From: Penicillium oxalicum
Taxonomy: Eukaryota > Ascomycota > Eurotiomycetes > Eurotiales > Aspergillaceae
NCBI RefSeq assembly: GCF_001723175.1
Contig: NC_064656.1
Location: 1,736,001-1,800,000 of the forward strand
Length of the DNA: 64,000 nucleotides
Reading direction: 5' to 3'
This document shows, one piece after another, positions 13,377 through 24,358 of the stretch. Position numbers and translations under genes: made by a program. The notes below the pieces were generated by a model. It did not search any database. It was not told the origin of the DNA and saw only the letters and a program-made list of their open reading frames with translations. Every line of letters starts with the position of its first letter. The stretch's first letter is position 1.

Positions 13377-15150
13377 CTATGCGCCCAGCACTTTGTTCTC
13401 GTCCAGCGTGTAGTTACCCGTGCGAATGCCCTGGAGAGCCTTTTCTCCTTCCTCGGTCAATTCCGGCTTGCCCAGCGGGTCGGTAGCACCGACGAAGAAG
13501 CGTGGCTTCCACTCTTCGTTCTTTTCCTTGCGTTCGGCGGCCTTTTGCCGCTGTCGCTCTTCAATCTCCTGCTTGAGTCGAGTGGCTTCGGTGAACTGCT
13601 TGCCGACGATCGCGTTGGTGACTTGGCCCCAGAACTTGAGGGATTCGTTGGGCAATTGTTGCTCTGGGGGAGGAATGGCTTTCTCCACGGGGTACAGGGA
13701 CGTGACATCAATCAGGAGGCGAGGTTCCTTTGAACCCGCGGGGGTGTAGTGAACCTTGCCGTGCCAGGACCCGCTGACTCGCGCAAGCACGTCCCGTTCG
13801 GGAACATCTTTCAGCCGTGTGATATTGTCGTTCTCGGGATCGTAGCGGAAAATGACGCCCTCGAGTTTATGCTGAGCTTTGCCGATCCAACCCTCTTCCA
13901 GATATTGCAGGATGGCTTTGATGCGCGTCTTGCGGCAGGTTACGAAGCATGTATCCGAGACGGTGATGGCGAGGGCACCGCGCAACAGACCGCCGAGATG
14001 GACGTCTGGGTGTGTTAATTGGTATTCCTCGTTATCGCGCTTTTCGAGGTTGAGGAAGATGCCGAGATTGTGCTGTCCGGGACTGACACGAATGCTGGTA
14101 CCGGTGAATTTGGCGCTGATCTGATCAAACCCACGTGCCGAGACCCCGCGCTCGGGGCAGTCAATGTAAAAGGCCGAAACGGGGGGATGATGCGAAGTCT
14201 GTTCCGTCAAGTAGCAAATTTTGACCTTGTCGTCACCATCCTGGACACTCGTGCCGTTCGCGGTAGCCGGTACTCCGGGGAGGTTGGCCTCTTCGGGGAC
14301 ATGGTCCTGAACTTCCCAGTGGCACTGTGAACACAAGGCGCGGCAGACACCTTTGGTAAGTAAACTATACACATAGTCGTCTCGCGCTCCAGCACTTCGG
14401 GCGAGCGCGAGACAGAATCATCAAAGCTTGCAAGACTAAAGGGACATACTCGGAAGAACTCGCCCAACGTGGAGTTGTATGGCTTGCATGGCTTTCCCTT
14501 GACATATTTCTATCAAGGGATTAGCGAGTCCATCTCTCGACACACAGAGTTGCACGAAGACGGTGCATACCAGATCCTTGGTAAACCAAAACCTCAACAC
14601 TTCCAGCATCCGACCCAGTTCATCGTCCGATTTGCCGATACTGAACAAGCGCGCGTCAGTACACTATGTCGTCATCGTCAGGGTCGTTGCAGCTGCTGAC
14701 CTGGCAAACGTCTCTGGCCGGTCCAGATAGTTCCAGTATTCTGCCCAATCGACCTCTGTTAGCTTTCCCTGGTGATACCGTGTTTTTATTCTTTGATTGG
14801 GATGTTCGCCCGTCACCAGGACCGTGCCGAAGGATTTCTTCACATATGCCACGTACCCAAATTCGGTCGGGGTTCCAGGAGTTGAGCTGGCAACGAGAAG
14901 CGCACCGAAGCGATATCTGCGACGCCCACGAACCTGAATTATGTCAGTCTACCCGTCTTTGGTTCCGTTGACCATTGTTTCCCCCATCGCACTCGGAATC
15001 GCATTCGCGCTCGGGCGTGGGCAGGAAACTGCGCTGATGGATCACTTTTGCGGGGGATCGGAGCTTGGCCTACTTTCGCAGGATGGAGAGGAAAGTCTTC
15101 AACTTGGAAGAGTCATCAGGAGTCTTCTCCGGTACAGCGGTGGCGGACAT
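13377..15150 (-). CDS. Oxysterol-binding-protein-related lipid transfer protein (Osh family)
   Basis: ORP/Osh lipid exchanger that moves sterol or phosphatidylserine against PI4P at membrane contacts. The fingerprint TEQTSHHPPVSAF (EQVSHHPP family motif) is intact, and KPYNSTLGEFFR is the second conserved block. The start ATG at 15150 gives MSATAVPEKTPDDSSKLKTF. Hand-built exons: that peptide; FVGVADIASVRFSLPAQLLE...; EVDWAEYWNYLDRPETFA; SIGKSDDELGRMLEVLRFW; KYVKGKPCKPYNSTLGEFFR; then the long 3' exon from about 14330. No PH or ankyrin domain is present, so it is a short Osh. The phrases ARGFDQISAKFTGTS and RDNEEYQLTHPDVHLGG point to the Osh5/6/7 side of the family rather than Osh4/Kes1, by recollection of family patterns. 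The C-terminus has a charged helix (EATRLKQEIEERQRQKAAE). The splice sites of the two smallest exons are less certain. Confidence 0.88.
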
Positions 15151-17685
15151 GGTTTCGAACACTTGAAAGCCCAAGACAAGATGGGGAAAAGAAAAAGAAA
15201 AAAGAAAAAGCAAGGACGGTGAACGATGAGACCGGGGGGGCGCCCTTTTGTCCTCCGATCACGATATGGACGGGCAGTGGCGAATTAGATTGGGACAGTG
15301 GAACAGGCAGAGAGGAAGGCAGGCTGTGGAGACCCGGACTGTACACGCTACACACAGACTGCTCCAGTGGGTTATTTGGTAAAGTTGGGCAATGGAGATA
15401 AAGGAGACCAGAAGATGCCCCAGACCCAGTGCAGGTGATGGTCTTGCAAAGAGGGAAAAGGAGGAGGGGAGGAGTGGAGGGAGTGGAGAGTGGAAGAGAG
15501 AGGAAGGATGACTTCAGAAACCATCGCCGAGAGCGGGGCCGTAATAAAGACCGGGCCAAGAAAGCCTCCAAAGTTACTTGAGAGGAACCACTCAGGGTTC
15601 ACAGGTACGGCCTCAGCAGGTACCAGTCAGGTATGAGTGGTGCTGTATGGGACAAACTCGAGCCTATGTACATACGAGTGACCAACTATATCAGTACTCT
15701 TCACTGTTTAATATTTTTACTATACTATGAGTGATACGTACTCAAGCGCCCAAGGGGCATTAGAGTCATGTACTATTGATGTATGTCTACTTGAGGTTGG
15801 GGGAATTCAAAAGGGAGCGGTGACGGGAGAACAAGCCTTATTCTGTGAGTAGGATCAGTACTAGCAGTCCTTGATTCTTGGACACAGAGTACTTGACAAG
15901 TACACCGGCAGCAGTCATGTACTTCATACTGCAGGTACCTAGCACCACCACCACCACTATTACTACTACTAAGTATGAAGTACCACCATCAGTCAGTCAT
16001 TCTCCAACAAGACGTGACCTGGTCATTTTCCTGACCGTGCTGACTTTAGTCCACAAAGAGGATGGATGACTTGATCACAATGTGCAAATTGACTCTGTGA
16101 CCAGTGCAGTGTGAATATAGGATATCCTGATTTCACGGGATGGACAGTTTCTTGATATGCAATAATATGTTTAGTTTTTTTTTGTCGTTGTTGTTTTTTG
16201 GGGGTCAGAGGCCTGGAATCGTTGAGACCCGCTCCAAGTGGAGAAGACCAATTCCGTTGAGGCAGCCGGACTCCTCCTGCGGGGGGAAAAGCCTGAACCA
16301 GTCACGTTGATGGACACGTTCCAGGAGTGGTGGATGCTCGAGGGTAGAGGATCCTTCCTGGTATGTTCTGAGTCGCTGGAGAGACAGAGATCGGTAGGAG
16401 ATCTTGGGAATCTGATAAAGTATATAATTAGTAGAGTATGAAATACGAGGGGTCAATACGGTGAGAAGGTATATACTCGATTCCCCTCCACGGCAACCAA
16501 ACATGCTCATGTGAATCTACAGTAGTATGGATCAGGATCGGTTTCATCGACTGGACCCTCCTCGCGGATGTCGGTGAGACAGTCAATCTAGGTAATGGGT
16601 GAGAAAGGAGTAGAGTGATAATTAAAAGTGCTCCGTGATAGCTGCGACTTGTTTTAATCCCTTTCAGTGCTCCGACCCGACCCTACTGCAGAATAGCCCA
16701 GCCCTCGCATCGGTTCTGCAAACGTGGTTAGAATATTTATTTAGAGTGAGAAAAATACCTTTGATTGCCTGCCTGGCACCTAAGTTCAAGCTACCACCAA
16801 CTTACCTCTAATTGGAACAGGTACGGTAGTACCCAATCCTCGAATCCACGTGGAAGTATGTGATTTTTACATTTAACCTGAAGTACGATCATGACAGATC
16901 CTAGGTACACATGACGTACATTATGGTCAGCCGTGTCAGCTCCGTGTCCAAATTAGCGAAAAGTCCTGCGATGGAAAGAGCGGTTCTAGTCCCTATGAGT
17001 GATTGTATGCGGTTATTACCATGCATACTTTGCATCATCCGTTATATGTATACTGTCGAATCCGACTCAGTCACAAGGAGTAATGGGAAGCCGTCACGGG
17101 GGTATTTTTTTCAAGGCCAATCAGCACTCAAAACGTCATGGGGTGGTAAGTCTTGAGCTGTGATTGGTCATTGAAGTGTCACCTGTAATTCGTTTCTGTT
17201 GGAGGAATAACATCGAGCCATCGATAAGGCAACTTTTGGATACTGTTTCAAAAGGTACATACTGAGCTCCTGCTACATAGACTGGTAGTCAACAATTCTG
17301 CGGTCCAATTTTCATCATGAATTGGACTGTCAACCTTAAAAAAAACATCCGTGTGAATAAATCTGAAAGGATCCTAGTAGACCCGATGAGAATTCCAAAA
17401 GCATCTTCCACGGATCTACCATGTGAAGGATTCCCTGATTGAACGGCATCTTTTTCTCTCTGAAACTTGCCTGTATTAACTCACAAGCTCCTCTCGTGAA
17501 AAAAAAAATAGAAAATGAAAGGAGGAACCCAAGAAAAAGCAAGAGAAACAAAAAAAAAAATGAAAAGAGAACCCTTCCCAGCCGGCGCCTGTGTCGTTGC
17601 CTCATGATTCTGTCTACAGTCCTCTTCATGGCCCGCAAAACGAATGACTCTCTAAAGAGCCTCACAAATCCAGGGATGAACTCTG
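15151..17685. other. 2.5-kb gene-free intergenic stretch
   Basis: No open frame here resembles a protein family, and none shows a plausible exon chain. I see a short trinucleotide tract (ACC/TAC repeats, about 15942-15970), T runs near 16170-16200, several short GTACT/AGTAC words around 15600-16000 and A runs near 17500-17560. It must include the 5' region of the OSBP gene on the left and the 3' end of the UCH gene on the right. A noncoding RNA cannot be excluded. Confidence 0.45.
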
Positions 17686-19290
17686 CTATCGAAGCAAATC
17701 CGCCAGGACCTGCTTGCGCGCCAGGAACTGTAGCCAGGTTCGCACCGCGGGCCCGTAATCGAAACGTCGCCCGGTCGCGTAGTCATCATCTGCTCGCTGC
17801 GACTGTTGCTCTTCACGAACACGGGCGCACAATTCCGTCTGCGTCTCACACAGTGCCTGTCGTTGCGTGTCCAGTTGACTTTCCGAGGAGTCTTGGTATG
17901 CGATGCGGGTGGCCTCCGGCACCGTCGCAGCATCGAGGACAACTCGGGTCAATCCCAAAGACGCGTCCGGGCCGAGAACGGTTCTTTCAAGGTAAGAAGG
18001 GGCGGTTGTGCCCTCCGTCACCGGTGGCAGGTGTGCGTGAATGAGCTCTAGGCTCCTCACGTTCACGGCGAGTTTCTGGACAAGATCGGGCAGGGGATCT
18101 CGGACTAACCCCAGGATGGAGAACTCGATATGGTCTTCCTCATAGGCTGCCATGCGTTCGAGCAGGTTGGGACGCACGAGGTCGAGCCAGTCATCTTCAG
18201 AGCATTGACCTGCTCATTTGGAGTGAGAAAGAGGATCAAGTACATCGCATTGAATACACACAATGGACGGATGACACGCTCCAAGCAACAGCTGGGAATC
18301 GATGGGGTTGATTTGATTCTTACCGATCGATTGCGGCTGTCGTTCCAAGCCGTCAAACTTCCACACTTGGCCCATGACCGGCATGAAAGCAATGAAGTGG
18401 AAAGATGAGTCGTCATCGTCGTCGTTCGGGCCGGTGGAAGCCTTCTTACGGGTCCTGGATTCCACGTGAAGTTGAAGATCCGAGTTGAGGATGTCCATCT
18501 TGCTGTAAGCACAACAAAGCTGCCCATCAGTAGTCCGCCGGGAGGAGAATAAGCAGAGACAAAGGTGAGTTTACGTACCGGGCAAATGAGTTGTGGACTC
18601 GTTTGACAAATTCAAAATTGTTGATGGCATCACCTCGTAACGCGGGTGTGAAGGGCATAGTGAATTCTTTGAAGTGACGGAGATGCTCTCCGAGATCGAC
18701 ATCGGGGATGTTGTTGACAATGTTCAACAAGGCCACACTAGCACAGGCATTGCTAGCAGTCTAGACGTATGTTAGAGAGACACCCACGCCCGTCCTAGTT
18801 CGCTCCGTCGACTTGACGGGGCAGCTTCGAATGTGGACTGTACCTGGTTGGCGAACCAAATCCCATCGGGGCAGCTCGCCTCTTGCTTGTGGGCATCATC
18901 CTCACGCCAGCGGAAGAGGAAGATCAATCCATAGATCGGTTTGCTAGTACGCCACAGTCTTTAGCTGAGAAGACTCGTAGCATAAAACACAATGACCTTG
19001 ACATACTTCATAAATGCCATCATTTCCTCGTCTAAGGAGACCACCTCCTGAACTTTGACTCCGCGGACCCCAAATTCACGAAGCATCACGTTGAATAAAG
19101 CCTAAGATTGGGCATTGTCAGTCCAATTCCTCCTCATCTGAAGCTCTCCACCGCTTACTGGCTCTGACTCAATCTCACAAAACCCATTCCAACTTTCTTT
19201 GTCAGAGAGAGTTGCGGGCTTATAGATCTCCGAGTCACTAAGATCGTCCGACAGGTCGCTTAGACGCCGCCGTTTGCTGCGCGGAGCCAT
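17686..19290 (-). CDS. uch2: Ubiquitin C-terminal hydrolase, UCH37/UCHL5 type (Uch2)
   Basis: Peptidase family C12 deubiquitinase. The UCH37 branch associates with the 26S proteasome (and INO80 in animals). The start ATG at 19290 gives MAPRSKRRRLSDLSDD, with a basic patch that could be a nuclear signal. Six exons rejoin in frame, for example ESEP/ALFNVMLREFG, MN/KPIYGLIFLF, WFANQ/TASNACAS, SFAR/KMDILNSD and QSIG/QCSEDDW. The catalytic cysteine is in SNACAS (about residue 115), after the oxyanion Gln in WFANQ. The active-site His is in SFHFIAFMP and the Asp in VWKFDGLER. The C-terminal extension after the UCH core (RPNLLERMAAYEEDHIEFSILGLV and on) matches the UCH37-like domain and separates it from short UCHL1/L3 enzymes. 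An in-frame upstream open stretch reaches 19401, probably 5' leader. Confidence 0.92.
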
Positions 19291-19928
19291 GGTGTCTGCG
19301 GAGATCGATCGCACAGAGTTGTAGACCCGAAGCTGTTGTTCCCGAAAGAAATGCTCAGAACGAAAGGAGCCAATCTGGTATGCCTGAGAGCAAGACTTCA
19401 AGAGGTGCTAGCCTCCGAAGACGAGATTTAAAAGCCAGGTGAGACGATGATGTCTAGGTGCTTTCTCAAATTGGCTGATCCTTTTAAGCGAATTGGAATG
19501 TTTGCTCTCAATATCATCACTTCAACCAGTCATACGCATCGAATACCAGTGTAGCTTCACTTTGAGAAAGATGTCGTCGCATGTGAAATGTGTGTTTTAG
19601 TCGAACAAACTACCAGTCAACACAAAGAGAACCAGGGGATCGTTACTTCAGGTAGAATGTATAGCGGCATGTTCGGCGGTGGGCCGAGCTTCAACGCGCT
19701 TCCCGCGTCTTTCGGCCGCCGCCAACTTTTCTTCTTCATCGCATCCACATCCACCGGCAGTGACGTGTTGCTCTCACTCAACCTCATTGACGTCCTCAAG
19801 CTGCGATACGGTGCAGAATTGGACGGAAAATCTACTGCCCGACCACTTCGCCTGAACTTTGCTCTCCGCCAGCCTCGTGGATACGATAGCTTTCTTTTTC
19901 GTGGAGCTTCCAACAACCACAGCATGCC
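19291..19928. promoter_or_regulatory. Bidirectional upstream region of uch2 and pom152
   Basis: 638 bp between divergent start codons. An open frame at 19588-19932 overlaps the pom152 start but has no family resemblance and is likely chance. No further element is recognised. Confidence 0.45.
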
Positions 19929-22900
19929 ATGAACGGCACTCCCCGCCTTCCGTCTGCTTTCCCCCAGACGCCCACGACGATTCCGAGGAGGAGATTGTTT
20001 CAGACTCCCTCACGCTCGCAGCCTCGTGAGCTGCCCGAACCCAGACCAACTCCCAGATCCCCGGCCAAGGTAGCGCAGCCACCGACCAACCCCAACGCAA
20101 ACGCGCCGCTCGTCCCTGCCGACGTAATCGATGCGCCCACACAACGTCTCTACGTGGTAGCCTTCTACCTGGCCCTCAACGCGTATCGGATCTACGAATC
20201 ATGGAATGCCTCTGATGAGCTGGACTCGACATGGCTGTTCCTGAAATGGGTGACGTTGGATGGGGTCTTTTTGTTTGGATTGCAAGCTCTGCGCATCCCA
20301 TGGCTGGAATGGGCTTTTCCGACGACCCTTGCGCTCTTTTTGCTGCATGTCGTCGGGAATATTTTTCTTATGTTTCGAATTCCCGTGAGTCTTTCCCCTC
20401 CCGCCTGGCTTGTTCACATTTGCTGGCCTGGTTGTTTGTTTGGGCGGGGGACATTCCTCCACTGACGTCAAAGTAGATCCCCTTGGGCGCGTGGCTCGGT
20501 GGAATGGTCAAGGTGGCATACGATCGCGAGCTGTCTATCTCTGAGCGCAAGGTCAAGCCTGGAGACATTATTCACAATGCATCATTGATTCTGGGAAAAC
20601 AAATTGTTCACATTTTACCTGAAGGGTCAGTCTTCCGTTCAAGTCCGAAGTGTCCTGTGTGGGCAAGTTCACTAAATATTCCTAGGTCTGCCGTGCTCAA
20701 TCCCGAACGAGAGCCCCTGTGCTTGGACTCGCAGAAGACAAGCGTCTACCTTCCCATTCGAGTGAATCAGACCGACCCCATCTTGATCGAAATTTTGCGC
20801 CTCGACCTGCACACGGGTGAAAATGAAACTTTGACGATTCCGGCCAAGCAGCTCAAACAACTCAAGCGCCAAGCTGATAAAAGACATGCCGCCCTGGATC
20901 CTGTTCCCCACCGCGACCTGCACTTCCCAGTGCGCAAAACAGGTGTCTATCGCCTACAGCGGGTCGTGGACGAATCACAGTTGGATGTTCGCACGCGGAC
21001 CTCGGATGCCTTGGTCGTCAGTTGCCCTCACGCGCTGATTAAGAACTCGTACACGGACAAGTGCCGGGGAGAGCTGTCGAATATTCTTCTCGAGGTTGAG
21101 GGCACGCCGCCATTGAAGATCAAGTACAGCCGAGAGGTGAACTTCCATGACCGTGGAGTGTCTGTTCAGAACGTGCAGCCTGACAACCTGCGCACTCCAT
21201 TGCTGAACCAGAAGCAAACGGGTGCGCTTTTCAGCATCAATCAGCCCGATGTCTCTTGGGCTCAAAGTCAGAAGATCAGTGTTCCCTTGAACGAATCTTT
21301 GAATGTCCATGGGGATTGGTTCTACGCCATTGAGGAAGTTCATGATGCCCTGGGTAATATCGCTAATTACTCCTCGATTTTTGAAGATGGAGAGCGGCCG
21401 TCTACCAAGTCATCTTCCCAGTGGCATCAGTTGGTCATCCACGAGCGTCCACTGGTTTCGTTGGTCGGATGTAACGAGCAGCGTCCTCTCGAGGTCGCCC
21501 GTGGGGACAGCGCCAACTTGCCAATCGGGTTCCAAAAGACTGGCAAACCTTATGATCGCGACGGTCCCTTCACTGTGACTTATTCTTTCAATCCCAACAG
21601 TGCTGAGCAAAAGGGCAACGGTCCTCAGGACTCCACTACTGTGGTTCTGAAGACTCTTGACCAGCAAACTCCCATCAAGGAACCTGGCTGGTACACACTG
21701 ACTTCTGTCTCAAGTCATTACTGCCCAGGAGAAGTCATGGAGCCTTCCTCGTGCAACCTTCGCAATCCTCCGGAGCCCGAGCTGTCTATCAAGACTGAGA
21801 AGGTTTTCGATCGATGTGCCAATAACGCAGTGGGCCTTCTCGTCGATTTGGACTTGACAGGATCACCGCCTTTCCGGGTCAGATATAGCATCGAGGGTCC
21901 GAAGGGAGTGCAGACACAGACGAAGACCGTCGATGGCCTTCGATCCCAGCTTGACTTCACGCCATCAGAGGCCGGTTTCTACAGATACCGCTTCCTGGAT
22001 GTGGAAGACTCTATCTACTCTCCTCGTTCCCTCAAGGATAAGGTGCCGATTCTCGAGCAGGATGTCAAACCGCCTGCATCGGCCCACTTCCTCGGCTCTC
22101 GGGATGTTCGCAAGGCTTGCTTTGGCGAATCGATCTCGGTGGATCTGGCATTCCTGGGAGAGGCTCCATGGACCCTTCAATATGAGCTTGTCCACAATGG
22201 GAAGCGAACCAGGTACACGTTGGAATCTGAGACTGATGTTGCCACGATCACCACTGACAAGCTGGTGAGCGGCGGTGAGTATCGCCTTGCGCTTACCAGC
22301 GTCAAGGACAAATCCAACTGCAAACGCAATCTCAAGGACAGCATTAAGATCAATGCTCGTTCCAAGCCTCCCCATGTTGCATTTGGCCAGATCGACAAGA
22401 AGCGAACTGTTTCTGCGCTGGCAGGATCCCGAATTGAGATTCCTCTGCGTTTCAGTGGCGAAAAGCCTTGGACTATGAAGTACAAGAATGTGGATACGAG
22501 CACGTCGCCTTTGACCAAAACCTTTTGGAACGAGAACAGCAATCTCGTGGTCGACCGCGAAGGTCTCTACGAGCTCCTTGAAATTTACGATAATTCCTGC
22601 TCCGGATTCGTGGACCAATCTGCCAAGGAGTTCGAAGTTTCCTGGATTCCTCGTCCCAAAATCATCAGCGTGGATGGTTCACCCGTGGTAAAGGGTGAGT
22701 ATACCAAGCCTGAGGTTTGTCAAGGTGACGACGACAGTTTGGAGCTTCGCTTGTCGGGCAGCCCTCCCTTCAGTCTTCAATATGAGCAACGACGCAAGTC
22801 CGAGCGTGGACAGGCGTCTACGCGCGCCAAGACGATCAAAACTGCCCTCAACTCCGCTTCCATGGAAATGGACACTTCCGAGCCGGGTCAATACACCTAC

Positions 22901-23984
22901 AAGTTCTCTGAAGTGGGCGATAATCTCTATGACTATGATCCTAGAAGCAGCGGTCTGGTGGTGACTCAGAAGGTCAACTCGCTGCCATCTGCCAAATTTG
23001 ATTCTCCTGGCCACATCTATGGCTTCTGCAAGGAAGACGCGACCGGCGAGGAGACGGTACCCATCACACTGGAGGGCGTTCCCCCATTCTCGCTAGAGAT
23101 CGTCATCAAACATCACTCCAACGCCAAACCAGAGATCGTCACCATTCCCAACATCAACTCCAATCACCACAAACTGGCCCTCCCCCGCCGACACCTTGAT
23201 TTGGGCCAGCATGTCGTCAGCATTCACAAGGTTCGCGACTCCCGAGGATGTCAAAGGACTACCGAGTTTGATGCCTCATCTGTTCGTGTCGCTGTTTCGG
23301 ACGTCCCGACGATCATTCCCCTCGAGTCCAAGGTCGACTACTGTGTCGGCGAGCGCTTGTCATTTTCTCTCTCAGGCCATGCACCTTTCGAGGTCTTCTA
23401 TACCTTCAATGGAGTGCAACGAAAGGCTTCGTCTCCAAACACCAACTTCCGTCGAATTGCCGAACGCCCCGGCCAGTTTACTATTACTGCTGTTGGGGAC
23501 TCCGCTAGCGGTAAATGCAAGGCGCACAAGGATATCACCAAGGTCATTCACGAGATGCCTAGTGTGCGCATCAGCCAGGGACAAGTGTCTGTGGTCGACA
23601 TCCATGAGGGTGGAGAGGCCGAACTCAACTTTGAGTTCTGGGGCACACCACCGTTTGAATTCACGTAAGTGTTGTCTTTTCAAGAAATCACGGCAGACTT
23701 GCATTCATCCCTGCAGTCTGCCCAACTGAATACCCCATTTTCATTGGCATTTTGCTGACTCTTTGTTTTTCTATTTCTCTCTTTTCAGCTACATTCGCAG
23801 CACCAATGCCCGCAGGGGCAAAAAGCCAGAGGTTCTTGATATCAAGCATGACATCTCATATGAGCACAAAAAAGCAATCAAGACCTCCGACGAAGGCACT
23901 TATGAGGTCGTTGCTATCAAGGACAAGTACTGTTCGTTCTCGTCCCAGATGCCAACGGGCAAGTCAGATCGGAGCAGTTCATAA
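19929..23984 (+). CDS. pom152: Nucleoporin Pom152 (membrane ring of the nuclear pore)
   Basis: Integral membrane nucleoporin that forms the luminal ring of the nuclear pore complex. The ATG at 19929 starts [17 protein letters not shown]. Four exons join in frame (introns 20385-20476, 20626-20685 and 23665-23788) for 1,259 residues; yeast Pom152 is 1,337. The cytoplasmic/nuclear N-tail is Pro/Arg-rich. Hydrophobic segments follow at roughly residues 75-90, 100-120 and 125-148 ([15 protein letters not shown]). The large remainder is a string of Ig-like beta-sandwich repeats, recognisable by the recurring pattern G-x-PPF-x-(L/V)-x-Y ([50 protein letters not shown]) and by terminal G-x-Y phrases. 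This repeat pattern is diagnostic. The middle intron keeps frame (60 bp), so its removal rests on splice motifs and on PEG/SAVLNPE continuity. Confidence 0.95.
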
Positions 23985-24358
23985 ATGATCAAGAACAAGA
24001 ATGCTGGTATGATTTAGGCGTCTGATGTGTGTGCTGATGCTGGGCGCTGGCCTTTTCATTTAACGTTACTTTCATTGTTTTCACAGTTTGCGTTTGACAT
24101 TTCGATTGTTCCTATGTTTCCTTGATCTGCTTTCTCTGTACTCAATGCGTGTGAAGAAGGGAGGAAAATCGTGTATGGTGGGAAGGGTGTGAGTGCGTCA
24201 AGTAGTTTGCATTGCAGCGGCGCTAAGCAGGTAATGTACATTTCGCCAAAGAGATGAATAACATTTTAATCTTTTGAGAGAACTCAAACCACCGTGTTCA
24301 AGTTTTATATCCTTTCGTTTCTCTCCTTTCCTTTTGCAATCATGCCAAGGTTCGTCTT
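23985..24358. other. Convergent gap between pom152 and utp22
   Basis: 374 bp of T-rich 3' flanking sequence between two convergent genes. No coding or repeat signal seen. Confidence 0.5.

Noticed and set aside
16640..17060. Possible tRNA or small RNA gene in the gene-free stretch
   Set aside because: I looked for a B-box/T-loop (GGTTCGA-type) with paired arms and found none that fold into a cloverleaf here or elsewhere in the window.
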